This document shows, piece by piece, positions 11,901 through 21,009 of a stretch of 64,000 nucleotides of DNA. The stretch is taken from positions 50,543,323 to 50,607,322 of the forward strand of contig BTPG01000004.1 of assembly GCA_036245525.1 (NCBI GenBank), given 5' to 3'. Position 1 is the first letter of the stretch, and each line of letters begins with the position of its first letter. The notes below the pieces were generated by a model. It searched no databases. It was not told where the DNA came from and worked only from the letters and a program-made list of their open reading frames with translations. The stretch comes from Semisulcospira habei (Eukaryota > Mollusca > Gastropoda > Semisulcospiridae). A program made the translations under genes and the position numbers.

Positions 11901-14900
11901 ACACGCCAAAGCCTACCCCCACCTCCCCGCCATTTTGGCCGCAAAGGGAGATGACCCAGCTGCTGTCATCGTGTCAGGAGAGGTAGCAATGCATGCTGGC
12001 GATTACAAGATGGCTGCCGAGTGCTGGGAGAAAGTCTCAGAAATGGACAACCCTAATCTGGCTGAGATGGTGAGTTTGCTCTTCTGGTGCCAAGCTGTTC
12101 AGACACCACCCTTGAACTACCATTGTCAGTGTGTACCATGCCAGGGCTGAATACCCTGGCTGATTTCATCTGATAGGTTAACCCATTTAGCCCCAACGCC
12201 CTACAGCAGGAGATTGATAGACCCTGATAATTCAAGGGTATTGCCAGAATAGCTTGGCGCCCTGAAGGCGCCAAGCTAATCTGGCACTACCCTTGAATAA
12301 TTTAAGGGTATTGCCAGAATAGCTTGGCGCCCTGAAGGCACAAAGCTAATCTGGCACTACCCTTGAATAATCAGGGTCAATCCACCTCCTGCAACTGGTA
12401 CATAGTCGTTGAGTAAGACTTCCAAAATTTGGGAAATGCATCTGTGTGGCTAAATGGGTTAACCCTTTACTGTTGTGAAAAAACAGCAACTGCAAGAGTG
12501 TAACGCATGCAGACTTTCCCCAGTCGCACGTACAGACTCTCGCACAACAGACGCATACACCGCCACTGACTCAGACGGGCGCATTCACGTGGTAAAACTC
12601 AACACACGGGCTTTCTTTCTAACGACGACGTTTATAACAAATAATAAAAGAAACGCTCAAAAGATTATCACAACTATGTACACTACACCTTGCCCACTAC
12701 AAGTACCTCACCACATACACACACACAATGTAAATGCCAGGCTATTTAGTTGTCTCTCACAATCCAACCTGTTTTGGTGTTCTCGCCTGGTTACGTTCAG
12801 TCCTTTCACGTCTAGGCGTGCAAGACCTTTGTCGTATGCTCCCGAGTCGTCCCATTTCTCGTGCCGTGGACGTCCTCGTAACTCGCTCTGTAGCGCAGTA
12901 CTTGATGTGACCCAGGTGTCTTGGCACCGGTCGCTCACTCCCTGAGTGAAAAGATAAAGAGATGACCTCACAATAGGTCCCTGGTGACTGACGTTATGGC
13001 GTCCGTCGCTCCACTCTCCGACAAGCACTCTGAATAAATAATAAAGTCCCAAATCATAACACTTGCTAAACACACACATATTGGATAATAAAAATGGCCG
13101 ATAAAAATAACTCGCGTTCATTCACACACCCACGTGCTTCATCCTGACTATTTTCGTAACACCCCATAATTCTGTCACTAGCTTGAAACAGACTATAACC
13201 TAACTCTCGCTATACGTTATCCCATACACTGGAAAAGACTATACTTACCACGTACTACCTTCATAATGACTTAGGCATACACACCTGACATTCCTTAGTT
13301 ATCCATCTCGGTAAATAACTATATATATAAACAGCGGTTGCCTCAATGAATTCCAAACCAACATAACTGAACCAAACCAGTCAATACTACACAACCGAAT
13401 TAACTCCTACTAATGCATACTATCCTTAACACAGTAACCATCAATAACACATATAGAAAAATACCTGAATTCTAGCTTTCAGAGTCTTGGAATACAGGCT
13501 AAGGTATCTCACACACGTCTGTCCACACTGACAGAAAGCCCCCTACTAACTTTATACGGGGCGGTCCATGGCGCAGTGGTTAAGGCGCCTGCCACCAATG
13601 CCAAAGGTGCGAGGTTCGAAAACGGGTTCCGGCGTCGGACTTTTCTCCTCTGGTAAGTGTCACCGTTAATTCGGGCGGACCGTCAGGGGTTCTTTCTCTG
13701 GGTACTCCGGTTCTTCCACCCCCCCACCCACTCCCCCCACCCCCCACACTTTGGTACCGGTTTCAGGCCACTTTACAAATTTCAAATACAAGCGATCAAA
13801 AATCTGTGTAACTTCAGTAGCTGAACTGGCCCTTCGTTTGTCTTGTACTGTGTTTGTCTTAAATGGTGTAAATCCGTGTCTGTTACGTGAGTGCGAGTGT
13901 TGGGTTTCAGTTCGCGGCGCTTTGAGTCGATTTGCCCAAAAATTGAGAAAAAGCGCCTATATAATAACGGTATTATTATTAGCTCTGTTCGCCTGAACTC
14001 ACTAAAACTCCCCGTGCCAAACGTTCCTTTAAGATTTCACGTGGGTCTCGTGCCACACAGAATATTGGCACAAAACAAACCGCTAACAAAAACTGTACCA
14101 TATTAAACCCACTGTGTGAACCCTATGCATAAGCATAGAGTTTTATCACAATTCCCCCTTCCTCAGGAAAAAGAAACGGCCAAGTTTCTTTTTAAGACAA
14201 CTGGATGCAATACACTATCCTATCACAACTCAAAAATTAATTAACCACAGCCTTAAACCCCAACGTACACCCTCGGATTGCACAGCGAACGCGAAAACAG
14301 AACTAACGCGTTAATACTACCAGAAATGAAAACGATCCAACGCCGGCCTACACTATCGCGAAACTCAACAGTCTCCGACCTACCCAAAGACAGGGTGGTG
14401 AGCGGCATTTCTGTCCGCAACAGAACTATGCCATCTCTGGCCAACCCGACCAGTGGGCCAAACCCGCGGACTGATCCCCTGACTCCGGACGGCAATATCA
14501 CGGTCCCTCTGATCACAATTTCGCTTGCTTCGAGCTCTCGTCGCGCCTGATGCGACTGAACCGCGAGGAACGTGAGCTCGCCTAATTGCGCCGACCCTAC
14601 CGATGACTGGCTGCACACCCTTCATGTTACCGAGAACTAAATCAACTACTGACTCGTCGATGACAAGAAATTAGATCACCTGAGAAAAACTCCATGTCAA
14701 CCTCTATCTTAGCCAAAGGAAAAGATTCTACCTTTCCTCCGAAGGAAATCACTTTCTGCGTCTCCCCCGTGTACTGATCCTTCCTAATGAGGCTACGTCT
14801 GACCCCTGCGGTCGTTGTACCTGAGTCACGGAGAACAGAAACGAAACATCCATTTATAACATCGTCCCCCAGAGGTAGGCAACCACATCCGTCGGCTGAA

Positions 14901-17900
14901 CACACTCCGCCCAACTGTGGTTCCTCCCCGATTGGGACTGCAAAACTGGCCACGTGAGTGGGCTGCTCCGCCCCCTCCACCATACCAGTATCGCTAGGAC
15001 ATTGATGAGCCAGATGGCCGTACCCCTGACAGGTGAAACACTGAGCCCCTGAACTACTGTTAGGACAGTTACGACTAAAATGACCGTACTCATGACACGC
15101 AAAACACTGAGTGTCTGAATTAGCCATACGATCACGTCCGTACCCCACGCACAGACTTCTCTCTTCGTGCGTAAGGATCGCGACCGCCATTGCTGTTACC
15201 TCTATCCCCGCGGCGAGAACGGAAAATACCTCTACCGTTGACCAGCTGGGCCCCACGCAAGGTGTTGACACCCTGCTATCCCCCAGTCATGTTAGCGGCG
15301 ACCAACCCGACTGGCGGCGACTCGGTTCTACGCGCTAGGTTTTTCATCGGGTGCGCCAGCCGAAAAGCCTCCGCGTTCTGAACTAATTCCTCTGTACTCT
15401 TGAGGTTACGCTCCCTCAAGAACACTGCTAGATCCTTGGAAACGCTACCAAAGAACTGTTCCGCAATGCCTCGTACGTGTGGTCGATCTTGGACAGTTGG
15501 ACCCAACGTATGAGCAAGTGGGACAACCATTTGCCAAACGACACAAATGATTCCCTTGTCTCTGGCCGACAAACTCTCAAGTGTTCCCTGAATCCCTCCG
15601 CACTACACTGGAACTTCTGCAAGAGACACTCCTTCAAAGTATCGTAATCTACGTTCCCCGAAACGTTCAAACTATGGAAAAGACTCAAGGCCTGACCTTT
15701 TCAGTAGCACTGACGAAAGCAAAACAGGCCAGTTGGCAGAAGGCTAACAATGCCTGCGCGTGAGCCTCAAAGCGACACAGAAAAGCATCAATGGAGTCCA
15801 CAGACTCCTTAAACATCGGTAATCTAGGGAAGTTATGTAATCCCCAACCTACTGAATCACCCTCTGAAGCTGTTCTAGACCCCGCGTCCCGAGCTAACTG
15901 TAGCTGCACCTCCCTATCTCTCTCTTTCGACTCCCTATCTTTCTCTTCTTTCTCTCTCTGATACTCTAACTCCTCCTTTCTAAGGATTCTATCTCTTTCT
16001 TCTCTCTCTGTGAACTTCAAGTTCTTTCTCTTTTAAAGCCCGTTCCTTTTTGTCTTTCTCTCTCTAAAACGCTAGTTCTTTCTCTTTTAACTCTATTTCC
16101 TCTTTCTTAAGTACTATTTCTCTCTCTTCTCTCTCTCTCTGAGCTTCTAATTCCTTCTCTTTCAAGGCTTTCTGAACCTCTAGTTCCTCTTTCTTAAGTA
16201 CTCTCTCCCGCTCCCTATCCTCTCTATCTTTACATTTCTCAACATAGTCAAAAGGTCTATCCTCCTGAAGACCTAGCCTCTCACCTTGCTTAATATACAC
16301 CTCTACCTGGTCCGACTCCATAATTATTTACAATAACTTCTTCTCAAAAATGTGAAAAACGTAAAAATACAAAAACACAAACAAATCAACGGCAAGAACT
16401 TAAAATGAAAACTCACAACAATATCAACAACCTACGCAGAAAAACAGTGACCTACTTTGACGTCCAGATGGAACGAAAAAAACCCACGATAGACCGCAGA
16501 GCAAGGAAAAAGTATACCACAAGCTATACAACAGGAAGAAACAAGAACTACCTCCTTATAAGATCCAGAAAACTACTGAAGTGACGGATCTTACCCCCTA
16601 GAATCGGAGCGGGGAATTAATACAGACAAGCAAACCACATATCAAACCTTACTCTAAAATCGCTACTCAACTAGCACCTGCAGGTCCTCTAACCTACCGC
16701 TAAAACAGGGTCACCACTGTAACGCAAGCAGACTTTCCCCCAGTCGCATGTACAGACTCTTGCACAACAGACGCATACACCGCCACTGACTCAGATGAGC
16801 GCATTCACTCGGTAAAACTCAACACATGGGCTTTCTTTCTAATGACGACGTTATAACAAATAATAAAAGAAACACCGGTCTCTGTAGCGCAGTGGTTAGC
16901 GCGTCAAACTGGCAGCTGGGAGATCCGGGTTCGAATCCCAGCCGAGTCAAGCGGGACTTTTCCTACCTGGATCAGCTCCTACCCAGAGTGGGTGTGCTAT
17001 GGACCCAATGAGAAGGCTGATGCCACGCAGCCGAGACTCACCCACTTCACGGGTGCGACTTTGGGGGTGTTACCCGGGTTATGACGCATCGCAAGGTGTG
17101 AATGATTACACGGCTGGCACCGCAGTTGTCCGCAAGTCCCGGGCCTGGTTAATACCAGGATATTTATGACAGGAAGCGTGGAATGCGGCCCTGTCACGCA
17201 GTCCCTAACCACATGGACCACCATGGCATCATCATATCATCCTCATCATCATGCAAAAATGAAAAAAAATGCTATTCCAGGCGCCTCTGACCCCTGAAGT
17301 CTCCATCTCATGGTGACCTCAGCCCAGTCCGGCCTCTAGGAGCCCTAGGTGCGCGGTTGTCTTCGGCCAGACCCTGCTGCTGTGCGTGGAAGGACGTAGT
17401 GGTTGACTCGCCACCTCTGGGGGGAGCTCTCACTCGTCGACTCCGTGAATAGCAAAAAAAATGTCGTAATTAGGAAGACCACCGAAGTGACTCGGCAGTA
17501 GTGTGGAGTTTCCTCCGGAGGGAGTCCCCTACTACCTGACATATATACAGCAGCGGGGCCGGGAGTCTGGCTGGAACAACTGGAAGGCCTGGGTGAGCAC
17601 ACTGGGGTTGATTGGGGTGAGCGGCGTGGGAGAAAGACCTCCGAGGTCGACAGAGGAAACTTGGAAGCAGCCAAAAAAAAAAAAAAAAAACGCTCAAAAG
17701 ATTATCACAACTATGTACACCACACCTTTCCCACTACAAGCACCTCAACACCACATACACACACACAATGTAAATGCCAGGCTAGGTAGTTGTCTCTCAC
17801 AATCCAACCTGTTTTGGTGTTCTCGCCTGGATACGTTCAGTACTTTCACGTCTAGGCATGCAAGTCCTTTGTCGTATGCTCCCGAGTCATCCCGTTTCTC

Positions 17901-19296
17901 GTGCCGTGGACGTCCTCGTAACTCGCTCTGTAGCGCAGTCCTTGACGTGACCCGGGTGTCTTGGCACCGGTCGCTCACTCCCTGAGTGAAGAGATAGAGA
18001 GATGACCTCACAATAGGTCCCTGGTGACTGACGTCTTGGCGTCCGTCGCTCCACTCTCCGACAAGCACTCTGAATAAATAATAAGGTCCCAAATCATAAC
18101 ACTTGCTAAACACACACATATTGGATAATATGAGATACATTACGTAACCTGGCCGATACAGATAACTCACGTTCATTCACACACACACGTTCTTCATCCC
18201 GACTATTTTCGTAACACCACATAATTCTGTCACTACCTTGAAACAGACTATAACCTAACTCTCGCTATATGCTATCCCATACACTGGAAAAGACTATACT
18301 TAACCACGTACTACCTTCATAACAACTTAGGCATACACACCTGACATTCCTTAGTTATCCATCTTGGTAAATAACTAGATAGAAAAACAACGGTTGCCTC
18401 AATGAATTCCAAACCAACATAACTGAACCAAACCAGTCAATACTACACAACCGAATTAACTCCTACTAATGCATACTATCCTTAACACAGTAACCATCAA
18501 TAATACGTATAGAAACATACCTGAATTCTGGGTTTCAGAGTCTTGGAATACGGGCTATGGTATCTCACACACGTCTGTCCACACTGACAGAAAAGCCCCG
18601 TACTAACTTCATACAGCTCTGTTCACCAGAACTCACTAAAACTCCCCATGCCAAACGTTCCTTTAAGATTTCACGTGGATCTCGTGCCACACAGAATATC
18701 GGCACAAAACAAACCGCTAACAAAAACTGTACCATATTAAACCCACTGTGTGAACCCTATGCGTGAGCATAGAGTTTCATCACAAAGAGACATAGCAGCA
18801 AGAGGCATAGATCCTCATGAGCCCCTGCAACTGCAGGAACTCATGAGGAATATGCCACTTGCCGACGCCACTTCGCACCCGCGTTTCTTGGACGGCTGGA
18901 TGAAAAATTTCATAAACTCAATCTGCGTCCACTGGCACTGAAGGTGTTAAGCACCGTGAGGCCTAGAGTCTAGTTTCGTCGATTAATAATGTGTCCTCAA
19001 AAAGTTCGTTCCAGCTGTACGTTATAATCAGCCATGATAGTTTCATCTTGAGTAGAGCATCCCCACGACCACTTTCAGTCACTTACATCAAGGATATAAT
19101 CAGTGTAGTTTTAGCCGTTGTTTGCCTCATAATCTACCAAACCCTCCAAACCCAAAACAAATTTGCATTAATTTCTTATCCATGTGTGTGTGTGTTCATG
19201 TGTGTATTTCAGGCCAAGAAAGCACTGCGTACATTGAAAGACGCTCTACAAGAAGAAGAAACTGGTGACAAAAAGCAAGATGATACAGATCAATAG
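2808..19296 (+). CDS. Helical-repeat (TPR/PPR-like) protein, C-terminal five exons
   Basis: Gene model of five exons: 2808-2905, 3563-3711, 10286-10511, 11857-12069 and 19213-19296. All junctions are GT-AG and all phases agree (the 3711/10286 join completes a split codon), giving about 256 codons and a TAG stop. The protein looks all-helical. It has segments such as GNLDSILKLLADMGENNPDF and GDYKMAAECWEKVSEM that resemble TPR or PPR helix pairs, and a charged tail rich in Glu, Lys and Asp. I do not recognise the family; a mitochondrial PPR-type protein such as LRPPRC is only a weak guess. No signal peptide can be judged because upstream exons lie outside the window: the first exon begins inside a codon. 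Introns hold a 3.3-kb minisatellite, a LINE fragment, MITEs and a complete LTR element. The gene converges on COQ6. Confidence 0.75.
2960..3177. repeat. Hairpin MITE, family A variant (copy 2)
   Basis: The core hairpin is at 3057-3126. The left flank CATATCATACTGAGGCTAAA matches 7439-7460, where a second copy is cut by a LINE. Confidence 0.65.
3280..3359. repeat. TTAA-bounded hairpin, family G (copy 1)
   Basis: TTAA ends surround complementary arms with CCAGAACTA...TTCCATTCGATAGAATGGAA. A second copy at 3410-3488 follows a repeated flank. Confidence 0.7.
3410..3488. repeat. TTAA-bounded hairpin, family G (copy 2)
   Basis: This near-perfect palindrome is centred on TTCTATCGAATGGAA. About 50 bp before it (CATGTGTGTACAG...CAGCACAGTGTCC) repeats the flank of copy 1, so the pair looks like a local duplication. 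Confidence 0.7.
3563..3711 (+). CDS. Exon 2 in window of helical-repeat protein
   Basis: The acceptor TTTCTGCCAAG lies behind a pyrimidine-rich tract and the donor is GTGAGT. The product starts AREVTVAHINSPVTRDPVNY and ends near TLDHALT, with two bases left over. The 6.6-kb intron that follows contains the 56-bp array, a LINE fragment and several hairpin elements. Confidence 0.65.
3733..3916. repeat. Left part of hairpin MITE, family B (copy 1)
   Basis: It starts TTAACCCCTTGACTGC and contains the CAAGAGGTATCGATCCTCAT hairpin. Its right arm (AATCTGCATCCATTGGCAGT) has been amplified into the adjoining 56-bp array. Confidence 0.65.
3917..7221. repeat. Minisatellite, 56-bp unit, about 59 copies
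   Basis: The unit contains CAATCTGCATCCATTGGCAG and TTGTGCACACCCATATAGTG. Units differ mainly at one hexamer-sized site (GGTGAAC, GATCAGC, GATCAAC, GGTCAGC). A rare CCGTTGG variant recurs at 4658, 5162, 5890 and 6282, at exact multiples of 56. The minus strand is open in all three frames only because the unit has no stop. It lies in an intron of the helical-repeat gene. Confidence 0.97.
7258..7345. repeat. Hairpin core, family A (copy 3)
   Basis: The core reads ATAATTCAAGGGTACTGCCA, centre CAGGCGCC, then the complementary arm. It lies immediately after the 56-bp array. Confidence 0.7.
7432..7605. repeat. Family A MITE with collapsed hairpin, cut by LINE
   Basis: It shares flanks with the copy at 2960-3177 but the hairpin centre is reduced to AAGGGTAGGGCCACTACCCTT. 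The right end stops at the LINE junction (AATGAT|GACGG). Confidence 0.6.
7606..8884 (+). mobile_element. LINE fragment (RT domain), copy 1
   Basis: Reverse transcriptase related to the copy at 22298-24424, truncated at both ends. Recognisable blocks are YRGITLLSIAGKILARL-like, LTKAFDTVSRQGMWQILE (then TGA), and ELFFADDAARVAHTERALQ with the FADD catalytic motif. There is a frameshift near 8070, and the frame from 8152 is open up to a junction at about 8884, after which homology ends. The LINE clade is not settled. It sits in an intron of the helical-repeat gene and breaks a family A MITE. Confidence 0.85.
8885..9335. other. AT-rich intron DNA, nothing coding seen
   Basis: It follows the LINE junction. 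I find no reading frame or hairpin in it; it may be the 3' part of an LTR element whose LTR starts at 9336. Confidence 0.4.
9336..9919 (+). mobile_element. Possible LTR (solo or 3' LTR)
   Basis: A purine-rich tract (AGAAAGAGGGGA) is followed by TGTGACGAGC. About 580 bp later a TTGTTACA end appears, giving TG...CA borders, with AATAAA near 9760. No second LTR and no target duplication were found, so this is tentative. Confidence 0.3.
10286..10511 (+). CDS. Exon 3 in window of helical-repeat protein
   Basis: A long pyrimidine tract ending CTCTTTCAG precedes the exon and the donor is GTAGGT. It encodes WPGNPNLTQRKMVCHAVPAG and a helix-pair stretch including LAAEVMEAGIQKYPDDV. Only 36 bp downstream, a TTAA-bounded hairpin element starts (10548). 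Confidence 0.75.
10548..10756. repeat. TTAA-bounded hairpin MITE, family A variant (copy 5)
   Basis: TTAA at both ends, with ends reading TTAACCATTTTAATCCTGAT and CAGGATGTAATGGGTTAA. The core hairpin is at 10601-10672 and is perfect around GGCGCCTCAGGCACC. Confidence 0.85.
11140..11365. repeat. Family B-like hairpin with long flanks
   Basis: The hairpin at 11202-11267 (AGCAAGAGACATAAATTCTC and complement) has flanks (AAAAAGCTGAAACTCG, GGGTGACAG) that recur in inverted order at 43255-43445. Confidence 0.6.
11366..11856. other. Intron DNA without recognised features
   Basis: There is no hairpin element, repeat unit or coding frame that I can support, apart from the acceptor of the exon at 11857. 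Confidence 0.5.
11857..12069 (+). CDS. Exon 4 in window of helical-repeat protein
   Basis: The exon has 71 codons in phase 0 at both ends, with acceptor CATCTCACAG and donor GTGAGT. It encodes NLRTKLLDIYRDLGQHAKAY and VSGEVAMHAGDYKMAAECWE, typical of a TPR-like helical hairpin. Confidence 0.8.
12178..12462. repeat. TTAA-bounded family A MITE with doubled hairpin
   Basis: The ends are TTAACCCATTTAGCCCC and GGCTAAATGGGTTAA. It holds two hairpins in tandem (12229-12296 and 12299-12368) that differ at a few bases. Its right TTAA (12459-12462) is also the left TTAA of a family B element. Confidence 0.85.
12499..14150 (-). repeat. 3' LTR of the gypsy-type element (with SINE insertion)
   Basis: It aligns along its length with the LTR at 16718-18784 except for a 423-bp SINE at 13558-13980. 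Confidence 0.88.
13558..13980 (+). mobile_element. tRNA-derived SINE with LINE-like tail
   Basis: The head carries pol III boxes: A at 13569-13588 (TGGCGCAGTGGTTAAGGCGC) and B at 13612-13622 (GGTTCGAAAAC). The tail AAGCGCCTATATAATAACGG followed by TATTATTATT resembles the 3' tail of the LINE at 61934-62233. The other LTR shows the empty site. I could not identify a clear target duplication. Confidence 0.8.
14640..16321 (-). pseudogene. Gag-protease of the gypsy-type LTR element
   Basis: Read from 16321 downwards. A start MESDQVEVYIKQGERL is followed by a long Glu/Lys/Arg coiled coil (about 16260-15900). Next comes a SCAN-like capsid helix region (FRLAHPMKNLA near 15360), then two CCHC zinc knuckles at 15110-14990 (CFACHEYGHFSRNC and CFTCQGYGHLAHQC). 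The start of an aspartic protease follows, with active-site DSG near 14820 (LRDSGTTTAG). The frame shifts several times, for example near 16050 and 15690. A SCAN-like gag with two knuckles is known in Gmr1-type gypsy elements; assignment to that clade is inference. Confidence 0.8.
16718..18784 (-). repeat. 5' LTR of the gypsy-type element (with 817-bp insertion)
   Basis: It matches the other LTR apart from the insertion at 16874-17690. The empty site in the other LTR reads AAAGAAACGCTCAAAAG. Confidence 0.88.
16874..17690 (+). mobile_element. tRNA-derived SINE plus extra 3' segment, poly(A) tail
   Basis: The A box (TAGCGCAGTGGTTAGCGCG at 16885) and B box (GGGTTCGAATCCC at 16927) form a near-complete tRNA head. 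A CAT-rich stretch ends the first part near 17260. A second segment of unknown origin follows and ends in 18 A at 17690. The other LTR gives the empty site. It is too degenerate and too long to call a functional tRNA gene. Confidence 0.75.
19213..19296 (+). CDS. Terminal exon of helical-repeat protein
   Basis: The acceptor GTGTATTTCAG is followed by 27 codons, AKKALRTLKDALQEEETGDK plus an acidic tail, and a TAG stop. The 7.1-kb intron before it contains the complete LTR retrotransposon. Confidence 0.75.
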   Translation, partial: AKKALRTLKDALQEEETGDKKQDDTDQ

Positions 19297-19803
19297 GTTG
19301 GATGAAAACAGAGAAAAATTGTGGCATGATCTCACAGGACGAAAGCATAATATTGTTTGTGGGCTATTATTTTTCATTGAACATGCAACATTTTAGAATT
19401 ACAGACTAATGAGGACACACAAATACATAAAAATGCACCCGTTTAACGTTTGCGCCTTCTTGAACCTGTAGGAATCACCTCCACAAAAAGCACTACCCAC
19501 AGCCAGAAAGTTAACATTGCAATATGTTCATGTGTTAATAATTTGTTATAATCGTCCTTTTATCCTTTGTAGTTTTATACTTTATGTTTCCACGATTGAT
19601 GGTAGCAGATTTTCCACATTCCTGTCCATTCCTTACTTTCACATTTTAACAGTTGTACATTTTTTTCTTTTTTGTTGAATGCCTTTTTTTGAAGGCTTTT
19701 TTTTATTTTTATAAAGTTGTCTTTATCATGACTTCTTCTGTATACTTTTGAAACTCACTGACGTAATGTTTTGTTTATATATAGAGAGGAAGAGATATTT
19801 GCA

Positions 19804-20013
19804 TTAACTCATTGTGCCCGAGGTACGAAATGCTCACATTTTGGAGTTATCCTCTCAGGACTGAATTACAACGCAGGAGACAGATCGACCATCATAGTTC
19901 AAGGGCGGTGGCAGAATAGCTTTTTTGCCTATAGGCGCCAAGCTATTCTGCCACCACCCTTGAACTGTCATGGTCGAGCCAAATCTTGCTGTGGTGTGTC
20001 GTGGGCAGAATAA
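19804..20013. repeat. Family A hairpin MITE (copy 7)
   Basis: It starts TTAACTCATTGTGCCCGAGG. The core at 19889-19977 pairs CATAGTTCAAGGGCGGTGGC with its complement. It lies in or near the 3' UTR of the helical-repeat gene. Confidence 0.7.
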
Positions 20014-20544
20014 CTACTGCATCTGTCCTTATTAGCAACTGCAGGGATTTAGCACTACCCACCCCACCCTATTGTTTGGGCCGGACCAATGTCTTACCTC
20101 ATGGTACGGCCCTGAACTGAGACAGTATTTTTCAAGTTGAACATATAGAGATTCTGTGATAGTGAATTTATGATCTTTTGTTATCTTGACAAATGTGTGC
20201 TGGTCTGCGACTTTCGACCATACAGTTCTATTTTTTGTCCAAGCACTTTTTTTGTCTGTGTAAATGTTTGTATTGTTTTTGTTTGGGATACATGTTGTTC
20301 ACCGTTGTCCCAGCAGTGAGAACCACTCTCGCTTACCACCATAAAGTTGTTAAAAGATTTTGAAAGTCAGGTGAAAAAGCAAGGAAACTGATACCCAACG
20401 AAGAGATAAAAGCTGCCCAGTGAAAAGTGTTTTCACCAAATCTGCTGTCACTCAAGGATGTGCTGCTGCAAAGTGTGCATCTACTCTAGCATGGCCCACC
20501 CCCAACATGAAAAAGGAAGCACATCTGACCTGATCCCAGTGGCA

Positions 20545-20640
20545 AAACGTCTTTGGCCCCATGATGGCCACAGAGGGCCCACACGCACAGCTGTGCGCAG
20601 GCCGACTGCGGCTTTCGTGGGGTCGAAGACATTTGCTTAG
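20545..20640. repeat. Palindrome, family H
   Basis: The arms surround CACACGCACAGCTGTGCGCA; outer parts read GTCTTTGGCCCCATGATGGC and GTGGGGTCGAAGAC. Confidence 0.5.
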
Positions 20641-20795
20641 TGAGAAGCTACAATTACTGATCTTGCTCAAAACGGACACTCGCTGTAAGATGTAGAGCGC
20701 AGATAACACCCATCCCTCCCCGTGCAAACTAAAACCGAAGCCAGAGAAAACTGCTGTCCTGCACTGTCCACATAAAGTTCGTTTAGTAAACTCAT

Positions 20796-20999
20796 TTAAC
20801 CCCGAGTCCTTGCAGCAGGAGATTGATTGACCATGATAATTCAAGGGTAGTGCCGGATTAGCTTGGCGCCTTCACACCCCAAGCTAATCTGGCACTAACC
20901 TTGCATTATCATGGTCAATCCATCCCCTGCAACTGGTACATAGTATTTAGGCAACACCTCCCAAATTTGAGAAATTGGACCTTGGGGCTAAAGGGTTAA
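20796..20999. repeat. TTAA-bounded family A MITE (copy 8)
   Basis: The ends are TTAACCCCGAGTCC and GGGGCTAAAGGGTTAA, with the hairpin at 20833-20915. The 75-79-bp array starts about 10 bp after the right TTAA. Confidence 0.85.
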
Positions 21000-21009
21000 C
21001 CTGGTAGTA

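Larger units (their letters stand above)
12499..18784 (-). mobile_element. Gypsy-type LTR retrotransposon, gag-protease only
   Basis: The LTRs (12499-14150 and 16718-18784) begin TG and end CA when read on the minus strand, and the whole is flanked by a 5-bp AAGAG duplication (12494-12498, 18785-18789). On the minus strand the 5' LTR is followed by a TGGTGACCC primer-binding-like site, then a gag-protease frame. A purine tract (GGAAGGGGGAATTG) precedes the 3' LTR. RT, RNase H and integrase are missing, so it cannot be autonomous. Each LTR carries a different insertion. It is inside the last intron of the helical-repeat gene, in antisense orientation. Confidence 0.9.
12459..18950. repeat. Family B MITE split by LTR retrotransposon
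   Basis: The left part, 12459-12498, starts TTAACCCTTTACTG. The right part, 18785-18950, contains the hairpin CATAGATCCTCATGAGCCCC and ends TGGCACTGAAGGTGTTAA. The LTR element between them produced the AAGAG duplication. Confidence 0.8.
19297..20795 (+). other. Probable 3' UTR and downstream intergenic DNA
   Basis: This stretch after the stop codon is AT-rich, as 3' UTRs often are, with T-runs near 19650-19730. I could not fix a polyadenylation site. It contains a hairpin element at 19804-20013 and the H-type palindrome near 20545-20640. No further coding signal was found. Confidence 0.4.

Noticed and set aside
13558..13630. Functional tRNA gene
   Set aside because: The B box is altered (GGTTCGAAAAC) and the acceptor stem does not close; it is the head of a SINE with a LINE-like tail.
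16874..16945. Functional tRNA gene
   Set aside because: The pol III boxes are good, but it is the head of an 817-bp retroposon inserted in an LTR, and the acceptor stem is not convincing.
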